This document shows, in pieces, positions 5,910-6,797 of a stretch of DNA of 6,797 bases. Within the stretch, counting starts at the first letter, position 1. Each line of letters starts with the position of its first letter. The DNA comes from CAYSYM01 sp964435115 (GTDB lineage: Bacteria > Chloroflexota > UBA6077 > CF-72). The position numbers were made by a program, and so were the translations under genes. The stretch covers positions 1 through 6,797 of the forward strand of contig CAYSYM010000090.1 in assembly GCA_964435115.1 (NCBI GenBank), given 5' to 3'. A model generated the notes under the pieces. It was given only the letters and a program-made list of their open reading frames with translations. It did not search any database and was not told the origin of the DNA.

Positions 5910-6052
5910 CGATTTCGGTCCAGGCGGAGATCACGCCAAAGCAGTGTTGGAGGAAGGGAGCGACGCCACTCCGCCCTGGTGAACAGCCCGACCACGACCG
6001 TCACCAGAGAGGCTAGCGTCAAACCGAGCAGCAGCGGCAGATGCCTGAGCAC
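5822..6052 (-). CDS. Small signal-anchor protein after lipase tip; candidate immunity 5' part
   Basis: A 76-residue frame starting at GTG 6052 with GAGGAG five bases upstream, the clearest ribosome-binding site in the window. Residues 1-25 form a basic-hydrophobic signal or anchor (LRHLPLLLGLTLASLVTVVVGLF), followed by EWRRSLPPTLLWRDLRLDRNRW. The end (LTAGWLRSAWAA) shows no domain. It begins about 85 bases after the stop of the lipase-like tip, where an immunity gene is expected. It overlaps the start of the 5909-5379 frame by 88 bases, and the two probably represent one gene with a frameshift (natural or a sequencing error). Membrane or periplasmic placement would fit protection against a phospholipase acting on the envelope. 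Confidence 0.45.
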   Translation of the reverse strand: MLRHLPLLLGLTLASLVTVVVGLFTRAEWRRSLPPTLLWRDLRLDRNRWLPCPTNGGVPGAKGALTAGWLRSAWAA

Positions 6053-6057
6053 CCGGA

Positions 6058-6063
6058 CTCCTC
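6058..6063 (-). promoter_or_regulatory. Ribosome-binding site supporting GTG start at 6052
   Basis: GAGGAG with a five-base spacer before GTG. It decides the start of the gene after the lipase tip and argues that this gene was, at least ancestrally, translated separately from the toxin. Confidence 0.5.
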
Positions 6064-6137
6064 AGTCACCCGATCGCCGCCAGGCGGGCGGAAGAGCGCG
6101 ACCAGTGCCGCCGCGTGCCTGTCACCCGCCCGGCGTT

Positions 6138-6797
6138 CTATCGCACCCCTGCCCCCATGATGGCCTGCACGAGGCGGCCTAGATTCTCGCCAGGCTCAAA
6201 GTAGCCGAGGTGATCGATTCCTGGGATGGTGATGTTCTGATTCGCTATGCCGAATGCGAAACTCAGCTGATCGTTGCCACCGCGGATGCGTATCCACGAG
6301 GCGACGTTCGGAGGCCGTGACCGCCATACCCACCCCCCGATCGTCACAACGTTGTCGACCATCGCGATGTCCTTCCCCCATCGCAGCGCGTTGGCCTCCA
6401 GCCACGCCGCGGTATTGAAGGCGACCGTTGCACCTCCACTGTAGCCGATCAGGTTGAGTTGCTCACCTGGGGTGAGTGGGTTCCCCCTTAGATCTCGCAG
6501 GATTTGGCTCTTCACGTTCCATGCGTCGGTGTCCGTACCCGGGCTCCAATTGCGCTCAGCAACCAGTGCCATGTCGTCGAGGCGGTCGCCGGTGAACGCC
6601 TGCACCGGATCTGCCACGTTGAGAATCCCAGCGGATCGAAGCGCCTCGACGAACCGTACATACGACGGATCAGTGGCGTAGGAACCGATCCCGACGATGA
6701 AGTACGTCCGCAGCCCGCTGGGGTCGGTGAAGGTGACCGGGTTGTTGCCGACGTAGCTGTACCGATTCCAGCCGCCCACCCCCGGCCCACTCTGGCG
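6138..6797 (-). CDS. RHS core end with alpha/beta-hydrolase (lipase-like) toxin tip, unit 1 (partial)
   Basis: The visible 219 residues open in frame at the window edge. The core end is RQSGPGVGGWNRYSYVGNNP and FTDPSGL, clearly RHS but diverged from the units 2-4 core. The tip follows directly: a hydrophobic strand (TYFIVGIGSY), then GYSGG (about 118-122) with nucleophile Ser120, the strand VDNVVTIGG, GGNDQ with candidate acid Asp176, and GIDHLGYF with candidate His196. Nucleophile-acid-His order and spacing fit an alpha/beta-hydrolase, and lipase/phospholipase tips are known antibacterial effectors that attack target membranes. Substrate is not determinable from sequence. The N-terminus and any delivery domain lie outside the window. 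Its partner gene begins about 85 bases downstream and appears frameshifted. Confidence 0.8.
   Translation of the reverse strand, partial: RQSGPGVGGWNRYSYVGNNPVTFTDPSGLRTYFIVGIGSYATDPSYVRFVEALRSAGILNVADPVQAFTGDRLDDMALVAERNWSPGTDTDAWNVKSQILRDLRGNPLTPGEQLNLIGYSGGATVAFNTAAWLEANALRWGKDIAMVDNVVTIGGWVWRSRPPNVASWIRIRGGNDQLSFAFGIANQNITIPGIDHLGYFEPGENLGRLVQAIMGAGVR

Noticed and set aside
1..6797. CRISPR array, tRNA, rRNA or intact insertion sequence
   Set aside because: Direct repeats present are long coding RHS segments, not short spaced repeats; no tRNA/rRNA-like stretch or transposase with terminal repeats was seen.

Overview
The window is an array of polymorphic-toxin cassettes, and all convincing genes lie on the minus strand. 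Read from the high-coordinate end, it holds four pieces of RHS/YD-repeat core. Three of them end in a variable C-terminal toxin tip within the window, and the fourth runs off the low end. The DNA is GC-rich (highest in the RHS cores, visibly lower in tips and immunity-type genes) and uses many GTG/TTG starts. Together with the RHS core style this suggests a high-GC environmental bacterium such as a Chloroflexota or Actinomycetota member. That placement is a guess: there is no taxonomic marker gene.

Layout in transcription order. Unit 1 (6797-4634) has the end of an RHS core with an alpha/beta-hydrolase (lipase-like) tip, a small gene with a signal-anchor start, an out-of-frame continuation of it, a possible 42-codon ORF, and a polytopic membrane protein. 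Unit 2 (4607-2995) has an RHS core fragment with an unrecognised tip (family A), then a membrane-anchored candidate immunity protein overlapping the tip gene by 4 bases. About 450 bp without a recognisable gene follow. Unit 3 (2540-339) has a shorter RHS core fragment with a second, divergent family A tip, a candidate immunity lipoprotein 18 bases downstream, about 280 bp without a clear minus-strand gene, and a second membrane protein homologous to the one in unit 1. Unit 4 (317-1) is another RHS core that starts just after this membrane protein.

The core pieces of units 2 and 3 are almost identical over 293 bp (2 differences seen). Units 2 and 4 share about 172 bp (5 differences). Identity stops abruptly at the core/tip junction. 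This is the pattern expected of displaced rhs C-terminal cassettes that exchange tips by homologous recombination in the core. The in-window cores of units 2-4 are 5'-truncated and have no good start codon, so they may be silent spare tips rather than expressed toxins.

The most interesting observations are: the unrecognised paired tip family with its two unrelated envelope-facing partners; the two homologous QW-repeat membrane proteins, each sitting immediately before an RHS core; and a possible coupled small ORF ahead of one of them.
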